24,541 nucleotides of DNA. Source: Prevotella sp. (GTDB lineage: Bacteria > Bacteroidota > Bacteroidia > Bacteroidales > Bacteroidaceae). Below, in pieces: positions 1 through 6,542 of the stretch. The notes below the pieces were generated by a model. The model did not search any database, was not told the DNA's origin, and was given only the letters and a program-made list of their open reading frames with translations. The stretch's first letter is position 1. Each line of letters starts with the position of its first letter. The position numbers and the translations under genes were made by a program. The stretch is taken from assembly GCA_017632825.1 (NCBI GenBank), contig JAGBQP010000108.1:1-24541 (forward strand), written 5' to 3'.

Positions 1-374
1 GTCAGCAACGGGTTCTTGCTGAAGTCGAGCGACGTCACCCCGCTACAGTCCTGCAGCGAGAAGCGGTACAGCTTCGGGAAGAGGCTCAGGTTGATGGACG
101 TGATGGAGGGATTCTCGTCAGAACCGTAGTACAGGCAGAGGAAGTCCAGGTTCTTGAAGTGCTCGGCACCCTTCAGGTTCATGATGTTGCCGGCGTTGAT
201 TTCCGTAATCTCCGCCAGCTCGTCGTCGCTCAGCGTGCCGTCCTCGTCGGCGTCGTACTGGCTGGCTACAAAGCGCAGGTTCTCGTCAGGGAAGTTCGTC
301 TCGTTAATCACGACGCTGGCCCGTGCGCCCGTCAGAGCGAGGGCCAACATTACTAAGGTAGATATTCTTTTCAT
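1..374 (-). CDS. Secreted leucine-rich-repeat protein with EF-hand loop (partial, 5' part)
   Basis: The first 124 codons of a longer gene that runs off the window. The start ATG (374-372) is followed by a clear Sec signal peptide (MKRISTLVMLALALTGARA). Residues 41-52 (DADEDGTLSDDE) fit the 12-residue EF-hand calcium loop, with D at 1, 3 and 5, G at 6, L at 8 and E at 12. Leucine-rich-repeat-like segments follow, such as ITSINLSLFPKL and VTSLDFSKNPLL. Families with an NFPD-E-N-FR segment, an EF-hand-like loop and then LRRs are common secreted or surface proteins in Bacteroidota and Firmicutes gut bacteria; ligand binding or adhesion is inferred from that. The C-terminus is not visible, so any sorting signal cannot be judged. 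The gene is divergent from the histidine kinase at 525. Confidence 0.8.
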   Translation of the reverse strand, partial: MKRISTLVMLALALTGARASVVINETNFPDENLRFVASQYDADEDGTLSDDELAEITEINAGNIMNLKGAEHFKNLDFLCLYYGSDENPSITSINLSLFPKLYRFSLQDCSGVTSLDFSKNPLL

Positions 375-405
375 ATGCTTCTGGTTGATAGTTAATATTT
401 TGGTG

Positions 406-413
406 CAAAGATA
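406..413 (-). promoter_or_regulatory. Candidate -7 promoter element for the LRR gene
   Basis: On the minus strand this reads TATCTTTG, an exact match to the Bacteroidota -7 consensus TAnnTTTG, 31 bp upstream of the LRR start codon. No TTTG stands 19-21 bp further upstream, so the promoter may be weak or need an activator. The assignment is by motif only. Confidence 0.55.
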
Positions 414-444
414 GGTTTTTTAGCAACTGTGTGTTCACGCAAAT

Positions 445-490
445 GGGTGAAATGAAGAGAAATAGCACATTTTTCCACCCTTTTGGGTGG
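445..490. promoter_or_regulatory. Possible operator: three GGGTG half-sites between divergent genes
   Basis: CCACCC (475-480), TTTT and GGGTGG (485-490) form a perfect 6-bp inverted repeat. A further GGGTG in direct orientation lies at 445-449, so two GGGTG sites are 40 bp apart, close to four helical turns. The inverted repeat overlaps the place where the -33 element of the kinase promoter would lie. A regulator binding site, perhaps for the adjacent response regulator, is inference. Confidence 0.3.
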
Positions 491-508
491 TAAATAAGAA
501 AGATTTTG

Positions 509-516
509 TAACTTTG
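509..516 (+). promoter_or_regulatory. -7 promoter element (TAACTTTG) of the two-component operon
   Basis: An exact TAnnTTTG match ends only 8 bp before the ATG at 525 and 5 bp before an in-frame GTG at 522. The closest TTTG upstream (482-485) is 23 bp away, slightly longer than the usual 19-21 bp. If transcription starts about 4-7 nt after the box, the mRNA has almost no leader. Confidence 0.6.
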
Positions 517-524
517 CAAGCGTG

Positions 525-2420
525 ATGAACGGCAAAAGACTTTTTTTCTGCGTGCTGCTCGCCGCCATAAACCTGTATGCGATAGCTTATAACGACCACC
601 GCAACGCCCGCGTCGACTCCTTGGAGGCGGCGCTGAAGAGCAGTAACCCGCCCAAAGGCGAAGAGCTGTTGTTTGCCTACGACGAACTGATGCGCGGCTA
701 CCTGCCCTACGACGGCGAGAAGGCCAAGGAGTACGGTCGCAAGGCGCTGGCACTGAGCTACCAGCTGAACGGGCTGCTCATCCGCCAGTACACCCTGCGC
801 AACTTCGGACTGCTCAGCTACGGCCGCGAGGACTACGACAAGGCGCTCAGCTACTTCAACCACGCATTGGCCATCACCGACACAATGGAGCAGAGCGGAC
901 GCTACACACAGGTGGATCTTGACGATTCCCGCTCAGCACTCTACGGTTCGATAGCCAACGCCTACAACCTGCAGGGCAAGGCCCATCTGGCCATTCACTA
1001 CTACCAGCGCGCCCTGCCCATCTTCGAGCGTAACAACTGGCTGGAGAGTCAGGTCATTCTCCATTATAACATCGGTGAGCTCTACCACACGATGGGCAAC
1101 CTGACGGAAGCCGAGCGCAACTATCTGCTGGCCATCAAGAAAGGTAAAGCGTCAGGCGATTCGCTGATGGTGGCTATGCCGCGCAAAGGCCTTCTCAGCG
1201 TCTTCATCGAGAAAGGCAACTACCAGAAAGCCCGCGAGACGGCAAAGCCATGCTATGACTTCTACTACGCCCACCGCAAAGAGGAGTGCGAAGACTATCC
1301 CGTGGTCCTGGCGTCGATGGCACGACTGAACCTGATGGAAGGCCATCAGGACATCAAAGCCGCCAAGGCGTATGCGGAGGAGGCCTGTAGCCTGGCCGAC
1401 AGTCTGATGTTTGAAAGCAAGAGCGATGTCTATCTGGCCTGCTGCGAGGTGGCAATGGCCGAGCGTCAGTGGCAGACGGCCCTCGACTTCGCCCTGCGCT
1501 CCGTTCATCCCGACTCGCTGGCCACCCACAGCGATGTGGCTTCCTACCAGATGCTGGCCGAGATTTACGCGGAGCTGGGACAGAAGGAGAAGGCACGCGA
1601 GTATATCCGGAAGATGTACGACGTGATGACGCGCTACGCCACCGACCACTACCAGAGCGGTCTGTCGCAGATGGAAGTGCTCTACGAGACGGAGAAGAAG
1701 GAGACGCGTATAGCCGCCCTCGACAAGGAGCGCAGCCTCTATCGCTGGCTGCTCGTGGCGGCGGCTATCGCTATTGTGGCGCTGGTGGCAGGCGTTTTCC
1801 TGATGATGGCCGTTCACCGCCGGAAGAAAGCGCTGTTAGCCGCCAAGGTAGCCCTGGAAACGGAGACGAGGGAACGCCGCATCATGGCACGCGACCTGCA
1901 CGACGGACTGGGCGGCATGTTGTCGGTGCTACGGCTGAAAATAGAGGAATACAAAAAGCAACTGGGACAAGAAGGACAACCCGAGGAAGTGCTGCCGCTG
2001 CTCGACAAGATTCATGTCGAACTGCGCCGCACCGCCCACCACCTGATGCCGGAGGAACTGCTGAAGAACGGCTTGGTATCAGCCCTGCACGACTTCGCCG
2101 TCAGCGTGCCCGGCGCACAGTTCCAGGTCTTTGGCGACATCAGCCTGCCGAAGGACAAGGAACTGGTGCTCTACCGCTGCGCCTACGAGCTGGTGAACAA
2201 TGCCATCAAGCATGCCAAGGCCGGACATATCAACATCCAGCTGATGCAGGACCATCAGGAAGTGACGCTGACCGTGAGCGACAACGGCAAGGGTATGACC
2301 GCAAACCGTGAGGGTATGGGACTGCAGAACATACGCGAGCGCATTGCCCCCTATCACAGCACCATGCACATCGTCTCGCTGGAAGGCCAAGGAACAGAAA
2401 TCAACGTAACCATACCATGA
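525..2420 (+). CDS. TPR-containing sensor histidine kinase, NarL/DesK (HisKA_3) type
   Basis: Membrane histidine kinase of 631 residues (632 if the in-frame GTG at 522 is used). An N-terminal hydrophobic segment (residues 5-22) is a signal or anchor. About 380 residues of helical tetratricopeptide-like repeats follow (for example around residues 85-115 and 136-200), then a transmembrane helix at about 406-430, a short coiled linker and the kinase core. The phospho-acceptor motif is ARDLHDGLGG with H459. The ATP-binding domain has the N box ELVNNAIKHA (555-564), DNGKGM (586-591) and GMGLQNI (597-603). All key residues are present, so the kinase should be active. Periplasmic TPR-type sensors of this design are common in Bacteroidota; the ligand is unknown. 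It overlaps the response regulator by four bases, so the pair is co-translated. The gene is clearly more GC-rich than most of the window. Confidence 0.93.
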   Translation: MNGKRLFFCVLLAAINLYAIAYNDHRNARVDSLEAALKSSNPPKGEELLFAYDELMRGYLPYDGEKAKEYGRKALALSYQLNGLLIRQYTLRNFGLLSYGREDYDKALSYFNHALAITDTMEQSGRYTQVDLDDSRSALYGSIANAYNLQGKAHLAIHYYQRALPIFERNNWLESQVILHYNIGELYHTMGNLTEAERNYLLAIKKGKASGDSLMVAMPRKGLLSVFIEKGNYQKARETAKPCYDFYYAHRKEECEDYPVVLASMARLNLMEGHQDIKAAKAYAEEACSLADSLMFESKSDVYLACCEVAMAERQWQTALDFALRSVHPDSLATHSDVASYQMLAEIYAELGQKEKAREYIRKMYDVMTRYATDHYQSGLSQMEVLYETEKKETRIAALDKERSLYRWLLVAAAIAIVALVAGVFLMMAVHRRKKALLAAKVALETETRERRIMARDLHDGLGGMLSVLRLKIEEYKKQLGQEGQPEEVLPLLDKIHVELRRTAHHLMPEELLKNGLVSALHDFAVSVPGAQFQVFGDISLPKDKELVLYRCAYELVNNAIKHAKAGHINIQLMQDHQEVTLTVSDNGKGMTANREGMGLQNIRERIAPYHSTMHIVSLEGQGTEINVTIP

Positions 2421-3043
2421 TAATGAAATACCGCATCGACGTCAACATCGTCGACGATCACACAATGGTCTGCGATGGACTGACCGACGCCATTAACCGC
2501 AGCGACATTGCCCACGTGAGCCACACGTTCACAACCCTGGCAAGCTGCAGGCAGATGCTTGCCGAGCGTCGCCCTGACGTGCTGCTGCTCGACATCTCCA
2601 TACCCGACGGCGACGGACGTGCCTTCTGCAAGGAGATTATCGACAACTACCCGAAGGTGAAGGTCATTGCCCTCACCAGCCACGATGAGTATTCCATTAT
2701 CCGTCACATGCTCGACAGCGGTGTGCACGGCTATGTGCTGAAAAGCTCACCTATCGAGACACTGCTCGAAGCACTTGCCTGCGTCTGGAAAGGGGAACGC
2801 TACGTCTGTAGCGAGGCGAAGGACATTCTGCAACAAGGCGAGAAACAGACTATCAGCCTCACCGCCGTCGAGCAGACCATCTTGCGCCACATCTGCGACG
2901 GACTGACCAATCCGCAGATAGCCGAGAAAATGAATCTAAGCACGGAGACCATCAACTGGTATCGTAAGCGCCTGCTTGCCAAGTTCGGGGCCAAAAACAC
3001 CGTCATGCTCGTCAAGATGGCACTCAAAGAACAACTGGTATAA
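2417..3043 (+). CDS. LuxR/NarL-family response regulator
   Basis: 208-residue cognate regulator. The receiver domain (about 5-125) has the acidic pair VDDH (D13, D14), the phospho-acceptor D59 in LLLDISIPDG, the switch threonine/serine at 86-87 (IALTS) and the conserved lysine K109 (YVLKSS). The C-terminal LuxR-type helix-turn-helix (about 145-205) contains LTAVEQTILRHICDGLT, the PQIAEKMNLS turn and the recognition segment ETINWYRKRLLAKF. Its ATG overlaps the kinase stop as ATGA, which gives the start; a second in-frame ATG is two codons downstream. Phosphorylation by the upstream kinase is the obvious inference. Its targets are unknown; the divergent LRR gene and its own promoter are natural candidates. 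Confidence 0.95.
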   Translation: MIMKYRIDVNIVDDHTMVCDGLTDAINRSDIAHVSHTFTTLASCRQMLAERRPDVLLLDISIPDGDGRAFCKEIIDNYPKVKVIALTSHDEYSIIRHMLDSGVHGYVLKSSPIETLLEALACVWKGERYVCSEAKDILQQGEKQTISLTAVEQTILRHICDGLTNPQIAEKMNLSTETINWYRKRLLAKFGAKNTVMLVKMALKEQLV

Positions 3044-3054
3044 TTATTATACTG

Positions 3055-3160
3055 TGGACAGTAGGACAGTAAAAACCGTAAAATATAAAAAATATTACGC
3101 GTACCGCGCGCGTGCGCGGTACGCGTAAGAAGTTTGAGAAATCTACTGTCCTACTGTCCA
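3055..3160. repeat. Nested compound inverted repeat between convergent genes
   Basis: The outer arms are perfect 17-bp inverted repeats: TGGACAGTAGGACAGTA (3055-3071) and its exact complement at 3144-3160. Each arm is itself a tandem pair of an 8-bp unit (GGACAGTA). The interior holds a second perfect inverted repeat of 15 bp with a 4-base GCGT loop (3095-3109 and 3114-3128), made of CG-alternating sequence. GTGGAC at 3054-3059 can also pair with GTCCAC at 3163-3168. It fills the gap between the response regulator and the convergent LTxxQ gene. It could be a REP/MITE-like element or a bidirectional terminator. No coding sequence is present. Confidence 0.85.
3072..3128 (-). terminator. Possible intrinsic terminator for the sigma/anti-sigma operon
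   Basis: Read on the minus strand, the 15-bp GC-rich stem with a GCGT loop (3128-3095) is followed by the T-rich run ATATTTTTTATATTTTACGG. That is the arrangement of a rho-independent terminator downstream of the gene ending at 3186. On the plus strand the stem is followed by GAAGTTTGAG, with no T tract, so termination of the kinase/regulator operon by the same stem is less certain. Confidence 0.5.
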
Positions 3161-3185
3161 GTGTCCACGAGTCAAACGCCCGTAT

Positions 3186-3725
3186 TTACCTCTGCCTGTT
3201 ATTGTTCTGACGACCAAAGCGGTTGTTAAAGCCGTTAGGATTGAAGCGGTTATTGTTACCGTTAGGTCTGTTGAACTGGTTATTGCCATTAACCATGTTA
3301 GGCTGCATACCCCCACCCCACGAACGGAGCTTCATACGGAAGAAGCGGTCCTCGGCCTGAAGAACATCGTAGAGCTTGGAAGCCGGGATGACACGCAGGA
3401 ACTTGTTGTGGTAGGTCTGCTGAATCTGCTTCAGCTCTAAGTCTATCTGGTCGTGTTGGCGGATGGACTCGGCACAGCCCTTCTCCGTAGAAGGCTTGTT
3501 GAAGCCCAGCTTGCGCTGGCGCTCATAGATGGCGCGCTGCTTCTTCTGCATCTCACGGAAGAGCGGGAAGAAGCGGGCGGCCTCCTGCTCGGTGAGGCAG
3601 GCCGACTTGGTGATGAACTGCTGCTGCTCGGCATCGAACTTGGCAGGATCGAAACGCTGCGGGCCTTGCGCATTGGCGACAAAAGCAAACAGAAGCGACA
3701 GCAGAAACAACGATTGTCTTTTCAT
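3186..3725 (-). CDS. Small periplasmic LTxxQ-like protein with Asn-rich tail
   Basis: 179 residues beginning with a signal peptide ending ANA-Q (MKRQSLFLLSLLFAFVANAQ). The middle (about 25-135) is helical, charged and rich in Q/E/K/R, with LTEQEAARFFPLFREMQKK resembling the LTxxQ segment of Spy/CpxP-type periplasmic proteins. The last 40 or so residues are low complexity, dominated by Asn with Arg, Phe and Gly (NGNN, NRFN, NNRF repeats). It starts 4 bp after the stop of the putative anti-sigma gene, so it is in the ECF operon. Proteins of this sort often accompany Bacteroidales ECF sigma factors and are annotated as sensors of the sigma pathway or as hypothetical. A role in envelope stress sensing is inferred from position and weak family likeness. 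Confidence 0.75.
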   Translation of the reverse strand: MKRQSLFLLSLLFAFVANAQGPQRFDPAKFDAEQQQFITKSACLTEQEAARFFPLFREMQKKQRAIYERQRKLGFNKPSTEKGCAESIRQHDQIDLELKQIQQTYHNKFLRVIPASKLYDVLQAEDRFFRMKLRSWGGGMQPNMVNGNNQFNRPNGNNNRFNPNGFNNRFGRQNNNRQR

Positions 3726-3729
3726 CTGT

Positions 3730-4098
3730 TTAATAATCGCTGGTTAGACATGCATAAATATCCTGATGGTCCATCATCATATAGTCGGCAGCTTCGTCAA
3801 TATAACTATCGGACATGACAGGAGACACCGTAGCCATCTTTTCTTCACTTTCTGGAGAAGCTACATTGCGGTTAAAGTAGACACCCACTGCTACCAGAGC
3901 TACCACAACAACAGATGCTGCAGCAAGCAAGGGGCGAAGGAATACACGCTTGGCCGTTGGCTTGAGTTCTATAACAGATTCATGCTCAGGCAAGCGAGAC
4001 ATTACATCGGCCGTCAACTGGTCGAAGTATCCATCAGGTACACGAAAGTGATTTTCGCGACTCATCCGGCTATTCAGGTACTTTTCTTCGTTCGTCAT
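3730..4098 (-). CDS. Putative one-TM anti-sigma factor
   Basis: 122 residues from the ATG at 4098; an in-frame TTG at 4128 would add ten residues but lacks support. The N-terminal cytoplasmic part (1-57) carries FRVPDGYFDQL, a segment typical of small Bacteroidales proteins encoded next to ECF sigma genes. A single hydrophobic helix (about 58-77, LLAAASVVVVALVAVGVYF) is followed by a short acidic periplasmic tail ending in an Asp/Met-rich stretch (YMMMDHQDIY). There is no HxxxCxxC zinc motif, so it is not a ZAS-type anti-sigma factor. It lies between the sigma gene and the LTxxQ gene, with gaps of 43 and 4 bp. Binding and inhibition of the adjacent sigma factor is inferred from topology and gene order. 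Confidence 0.72.
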   Translation of the reverse strand: MTNEEKYLNSRMSRENHFRVPDGYFDQLTADVMSRLPEHESVIELKPTAKRVFLRPLLAAASVVVVALVAVGVYFNRNVASPESEEKMATVSPVMSDSYIDEAADYMMMDHQDIYACLTSDY

Positions 4099-4126
4099 AA
4101 GGCTTTCTTTTGTATATCTGACGCGC

Positions 4127-4143
4127 AAACCTTTAAAAGGTTT
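4127..4143. repeat. Palindrome at the sigma/anti-sigma junction
   Basis: AAACCTTT, A, AAAGGTTT is a perfect 8-bp inverted repeat around one base. It overlaps the sigma stop codon and lies just before the anti-sigma start. Flanking GCGC and CGCGC could extend a hairpin in the mRNA with a small bulge. It may influence translation or mRNA processing between the two genes, or be chance. Confidence 0.3.
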
Positions 4144-4693
4144 AATCGCGCGAATGAAAAAATTCTGTAATTTTTTTCACAGCAATGTGATAGGATGCTT
4201 TAAGTGCTCCTTCACTCGTGTCGAGCAGACGACTGATTTCGCTGTATTTCATCTCATCGTAGTAGCGCAATTGGAACACAGTACGTTGCACATCAGGCAG
4301 GCTTGCTATCGCCTCCTGTAACTGCGCTTCTGTTTCATCGCCATCGAAATAATCGTCAGCCATCAGTTGGTTGGCTACACCAAGGTCGGAATCATCGGTA
4401 CTGACAGCCGCCATATTTTTCTGACGTCGCATAAAATCAAGACTCTCATTAATCGCTATACGGGAGAGCCATGTCAACAATTTAGAATCACCATGAAATG
4501 ACTCAAGCGCTTGCCAAGCTTTCAAAAATGCATTTTGTAAGACGTCGTTAGCATCATCATGGGTCAGGACAATGCGACGCACTTGCCAATAAAGCTGTTC
4601 GCTATACTGGCGCACCACCGACTCAAACGCACGACGTCGAGTCTTTGGGTCCTTGAGCTGCATCAGCAGCATACTTTCATCGACATGATCCAT
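4142..4693 (-). CDS. ECF RNA polymerase sigma factor (sigma-70 family)
   Basis: 183 residues, the normal size for an extracytoplasmic-function sigma factor. Region 2 (about 24-92) contains HDDANDVLQNAFLKAWQALE and the region 2.3/2.4 stretch LLTWLSRIAINESLDFMRR. A short acidic linker follows (about 98-122, DDSDLG to DGDETEAQ), then region 4 (about 125-178) with ASLPDVQRTVFQLRYYDEMK and the helix-turn-helix SEISRLLDTSEGALKASYHI. It starts 5 bp after the L,D-transpeptidase stop codon, so the two are almost certainly on one transcript. The following gene encodes the likely anti-sigma factor. It should direct RNA polymerase to an envelope-related regulon when released; the regulon is not visible here. 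Confidence 0.93.
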   Translation of the reverse strand: MDHVDESMLLMQLKDPKTRRRAFESVVRQYSEQLYWQVRRIVLTHDDANDVLQNAFLKAWQALESFHGDSKLLTWLSRIAINESLDFMRRQKNMAAVSTDDSDLGVANQLMADDYFDGDETEAQLQEAIASLPDVQRTVFQLRYYDEMKYSEISRLLDTSEGALKASYHIAVKKITEFFHSRD

Positions 4694-4698
4694 GACAC

Positions 4699-6282
4699 TT
4701 ATTTTCTGAATGTCGTCAATGCACTGGCTAATGCCTTGTCATAGCCATAAACATCGGGATAAGTGGTCAGTTGACCACCTGGTACTGGAAATAGCGTATA
4801 ATATGTTATATAAATAGGTACGCGAGGATTGACCTTCTGCCAACTAATGAGCTTAGGCTGTGCATCAGGCTCCAGTCTTTTCAAGTATTCGCGACCTTTA
4901 TCTGTTTCTGGTTGCAAACCCATCGAAATACGCAGTTTATCGAGCGTCCAATCGTCAGGCCGTTCCGAAAAAAGGAAGCATGCCAAATCGAATGGCCGTT
5001 GTACACGAACGCAACCGTGACTGACACCACGATCGTCACGCTGAAAAACGCCAGGACTTGATGTGTCGTGCAGGAAAACAGAGAAATTATTTGGAAAACG
5101 GAAGATAATGCGTCCCAAAGCGTTGCCTTGTCCGCCCTCCTGTGCAACACGATAATTACCACTCAACAACTGACTTCGTGACACTCCACCGACAGCAACA
5201 CGTTGTCCGGTCTTACGATCGGCAACATAATAACGGTGACGGGCAAAATAAGCTGAGTCTCCTGCATGATGGGCAATATCGTTTTTAATGATACTGAAAG
5301 GAATAAGCCACTGAGGATTCACTTCCATATGAGTAATAGCACTTGTCAACAAAGGGGTCTTTGTCTTTTGAGCGCCACAGGCTGCACGCATATCCACAAT
5401 ACTATCTGGAGAGACAGCCCACAGATGGTAGGCCGCCACATTGACTACGACATATTTATTAGCAGAACCTATTCGGTCGTTTTCGCGCCAGCGGCGACGA
5501 TCCATGTTGACAAGAATGCGTGTACGCTGCTCATCATTAGCTGCTGAGAGACCTTGTTTCATTCGCAAATAAACATCGTCAGTAGGCAGGACCTCAGTCA
5601 AATAGGCACTAAGACTATCTTTGCTCACTTTGCGTAAAGCAGCATATTCATAGTATTTGCCCGGATGTTCCATTTCAACATCAAAAAGATTGCGAAATCC
5701 CAGAGGACGTCCTAAACTATCAGTCTCGCGTGCATCAAGATGGTTAAGTACACGCACCGGATTCGTAAAACCGAAGCGCTGACCAAGAACATAGCGCAAA
5801 TAGGCTTTAGTGAGATGATACTCCAAACGAGCAAGTACTTGGCTAACACTATTCGAAGCACTAAAATCCAAGCTGCGAATACGTTCCAAATCACTTTCTA
5901 TTTGCGGGATGCAGAAAGAACGCTCTGTAAAACCCATATCTGTAACACGGCGATGAAGTTCTTCTAAGAGCGTATCAGCGCGTTCGTCAACACCATAGCG
6001 TCCCACCCATACAAAAGGCTGACCTTTTCGATAATAATCTTTCGTACGAAGATCAGCTGTGGAAACATCGCCATCAGAACGTAATATATGCTCTAAGGCC
6101 TCACGAATCTTCTGAGGGTTTAGAGCATATACTTCTGTTTTCAACGAAACGAAATCGTTGAGCGCCACCTGACCGACAATCACCTTTTGACTGTCATTGC
6201 AGCTGGACACAAGTAGCGAAAAGAGAACTATCAACGAATAGTAACCTTTCTGACCACCTTGCCAACCTTTAATATGTAGCAC
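4699..6282 (-). CDS. L,D-transpeptidase lipoprotein, YcbB/LdtD-like (YkuD fold)
   Basis: Cell-wall enzyme predicted to exchange peptide bonds at the L-D centre of stem peptides, giving 3-3 cross-links or attaching ligands. 527 residues: an n-region with Lys, a hydrophobic core and lipobox LVSSC (Cys28) indicate a lipoprotein. The C-terminal half is a YkuD domain of the YcbB kind: ILVNMDRRRWR, KYVVVNVAAYHLW, a TPLLTSAITHMEVNPQW block, a capping insertion, then HDTSSP (H405) and SHGCVRV (H422, C424, R426). The catalytic Cys-His set is intact. The peptidoglycan-binding repeat usual in YcbB proteins is not evident. The GTG start at 6282 overlaps the previous gene by 52 bp; an alternative TTG at 6234 overlaps its stop as TTGA but would remove the charged n-region. 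Followed 5 bp on by the ECF sigma gene. Confidence 0.85.
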   Translation of the reverse strand: MLHIKGWQGGQKGYYSLIVLFSLLVSSCNDSQKVIVGQVALNDFVSLKTEVYALNPQKIREALEHILRSDGDVSTADLRTKDYYRKGQPFVWVGRYGVDERADTLLEELHRRVTDMGFTERSFCIPQIESDLERIRSLDFSASNSVSQVLARLEYHLTKAYLRYVLGQRFGFTNPVRVLNHLDARETDSLGRPLGFRNLFDVEMEHPGKYYEYAALRKVSKDSLSAYLTEVLPTDDVYLRMKQGLSAANDEQRTRILVNMDRRRWRENDRIGSANKYVVVNVAAYHLWAVSPDSIVDMRAACGAQKTKTPLLTSAITHMEVNPQWLIPFSIIKNDIAHHAGDSAYFARHRYYVADRKTGQRVAVGGVSRSQLLSGNYRVAQEGGQGNALGRIIFRFPNNFSVFLHDTSSPGVFQRDDRGVSHGCVRVQRPFDLACFLFSERPDDWTLDKLRISMGLQPETDKGREYLKRLEPDAQPKLISWQKVNPRVPIYITYYTLFPVPGGQLTTYPDVYGYDKALASALTTFRK

Positions 6283-6542
6283 CCTTTAGGAACGTTTAAA
6301 TCGACACGTTGTGATGGACTTTCAATGCGGACCGTCATTAAGCTTTTGCCTGTAAGCGATACCACTTCCAGCGTCTCACCGACGGCTCCAGAAACAGTAA
6401 CCGACGACTGATGTACGCTGATGACTGGCTCTGATTGCTCAACAGCCATTTCCGGTGCCACCATTTCCGAAGCAATGGTCAACATTGGAACTGCTAATGA
6501 CAGGGTCATTGCAAAGGCGTATTTAAGTATTTTCCTCGTCAT
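6231..6542 (-). CDS. Very small secreted protein, essentially a T9SS tail-like domain
   Basis: 103 residues from ATG 6542 (105 from ATG 6548). A signal peptide (MTRKILKYAFAMTLSLAVPM then LTIAS) is followed by about 20 linker residues. The rest, starting near ISVHQSSVTVSG, looks like a type IX secretion C-terminal domain: LEVVSLTGKSLMTVRI, VDLNVPKGCYILKV and the basic end VRKVTIR match the usual pattern of strand, LxG, GxYxLxV and a final basic strand. Normally this domain is a tail on a large cargo protein; here there is almost no cargo. It is the first gene of the transcript that carries the L,D-transpeptidase and the sigma factor, whose start codon it overlaps. The function is unknown; the tail assignment is from pattern recognition. 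Confidence 0.7.
   Translation of the reverse strand: MTRKILKYAFAMTLSLAVPMLTIASEMVAPEMAVEQSEPVISVHQSSVTVSGAVGETLEVVSLTGKSLMTVRIESPSQRVDLNVPKGCYILKVGKVVRKVTIR

Noticed and set aside
304..863. Two antisense open frames crossing the LRR-kinase intergenic region
   Set aside because: They would cover both divergent promoters and overlap the kinase 5' end. Their sequences are low complexity and unlike any protein.
1152..1817. 221-codon antisense open frame within the kinase
   Set aside because: Antisense frame in a GC-rich gene, with composition rich in His, Val and Leu and no motif, promoter or start signal. Best explained as a shadow.
1469..2311. Long open frame (280 codons) on the plus strand inside the histidine kinase
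   Set aside because: It is a frame-shifted reading of the intact kinase gene, rich in Arg, Gly and Pro as expected from high GC. It has no recognisable domain, and the kinase frame has all family motifs.
3051..3168. Possible CRISPR or tandem repeat array
   Set aside because: Only two copies of each unit are present and they are in inverted orientation, with no regularly spaced spacers.
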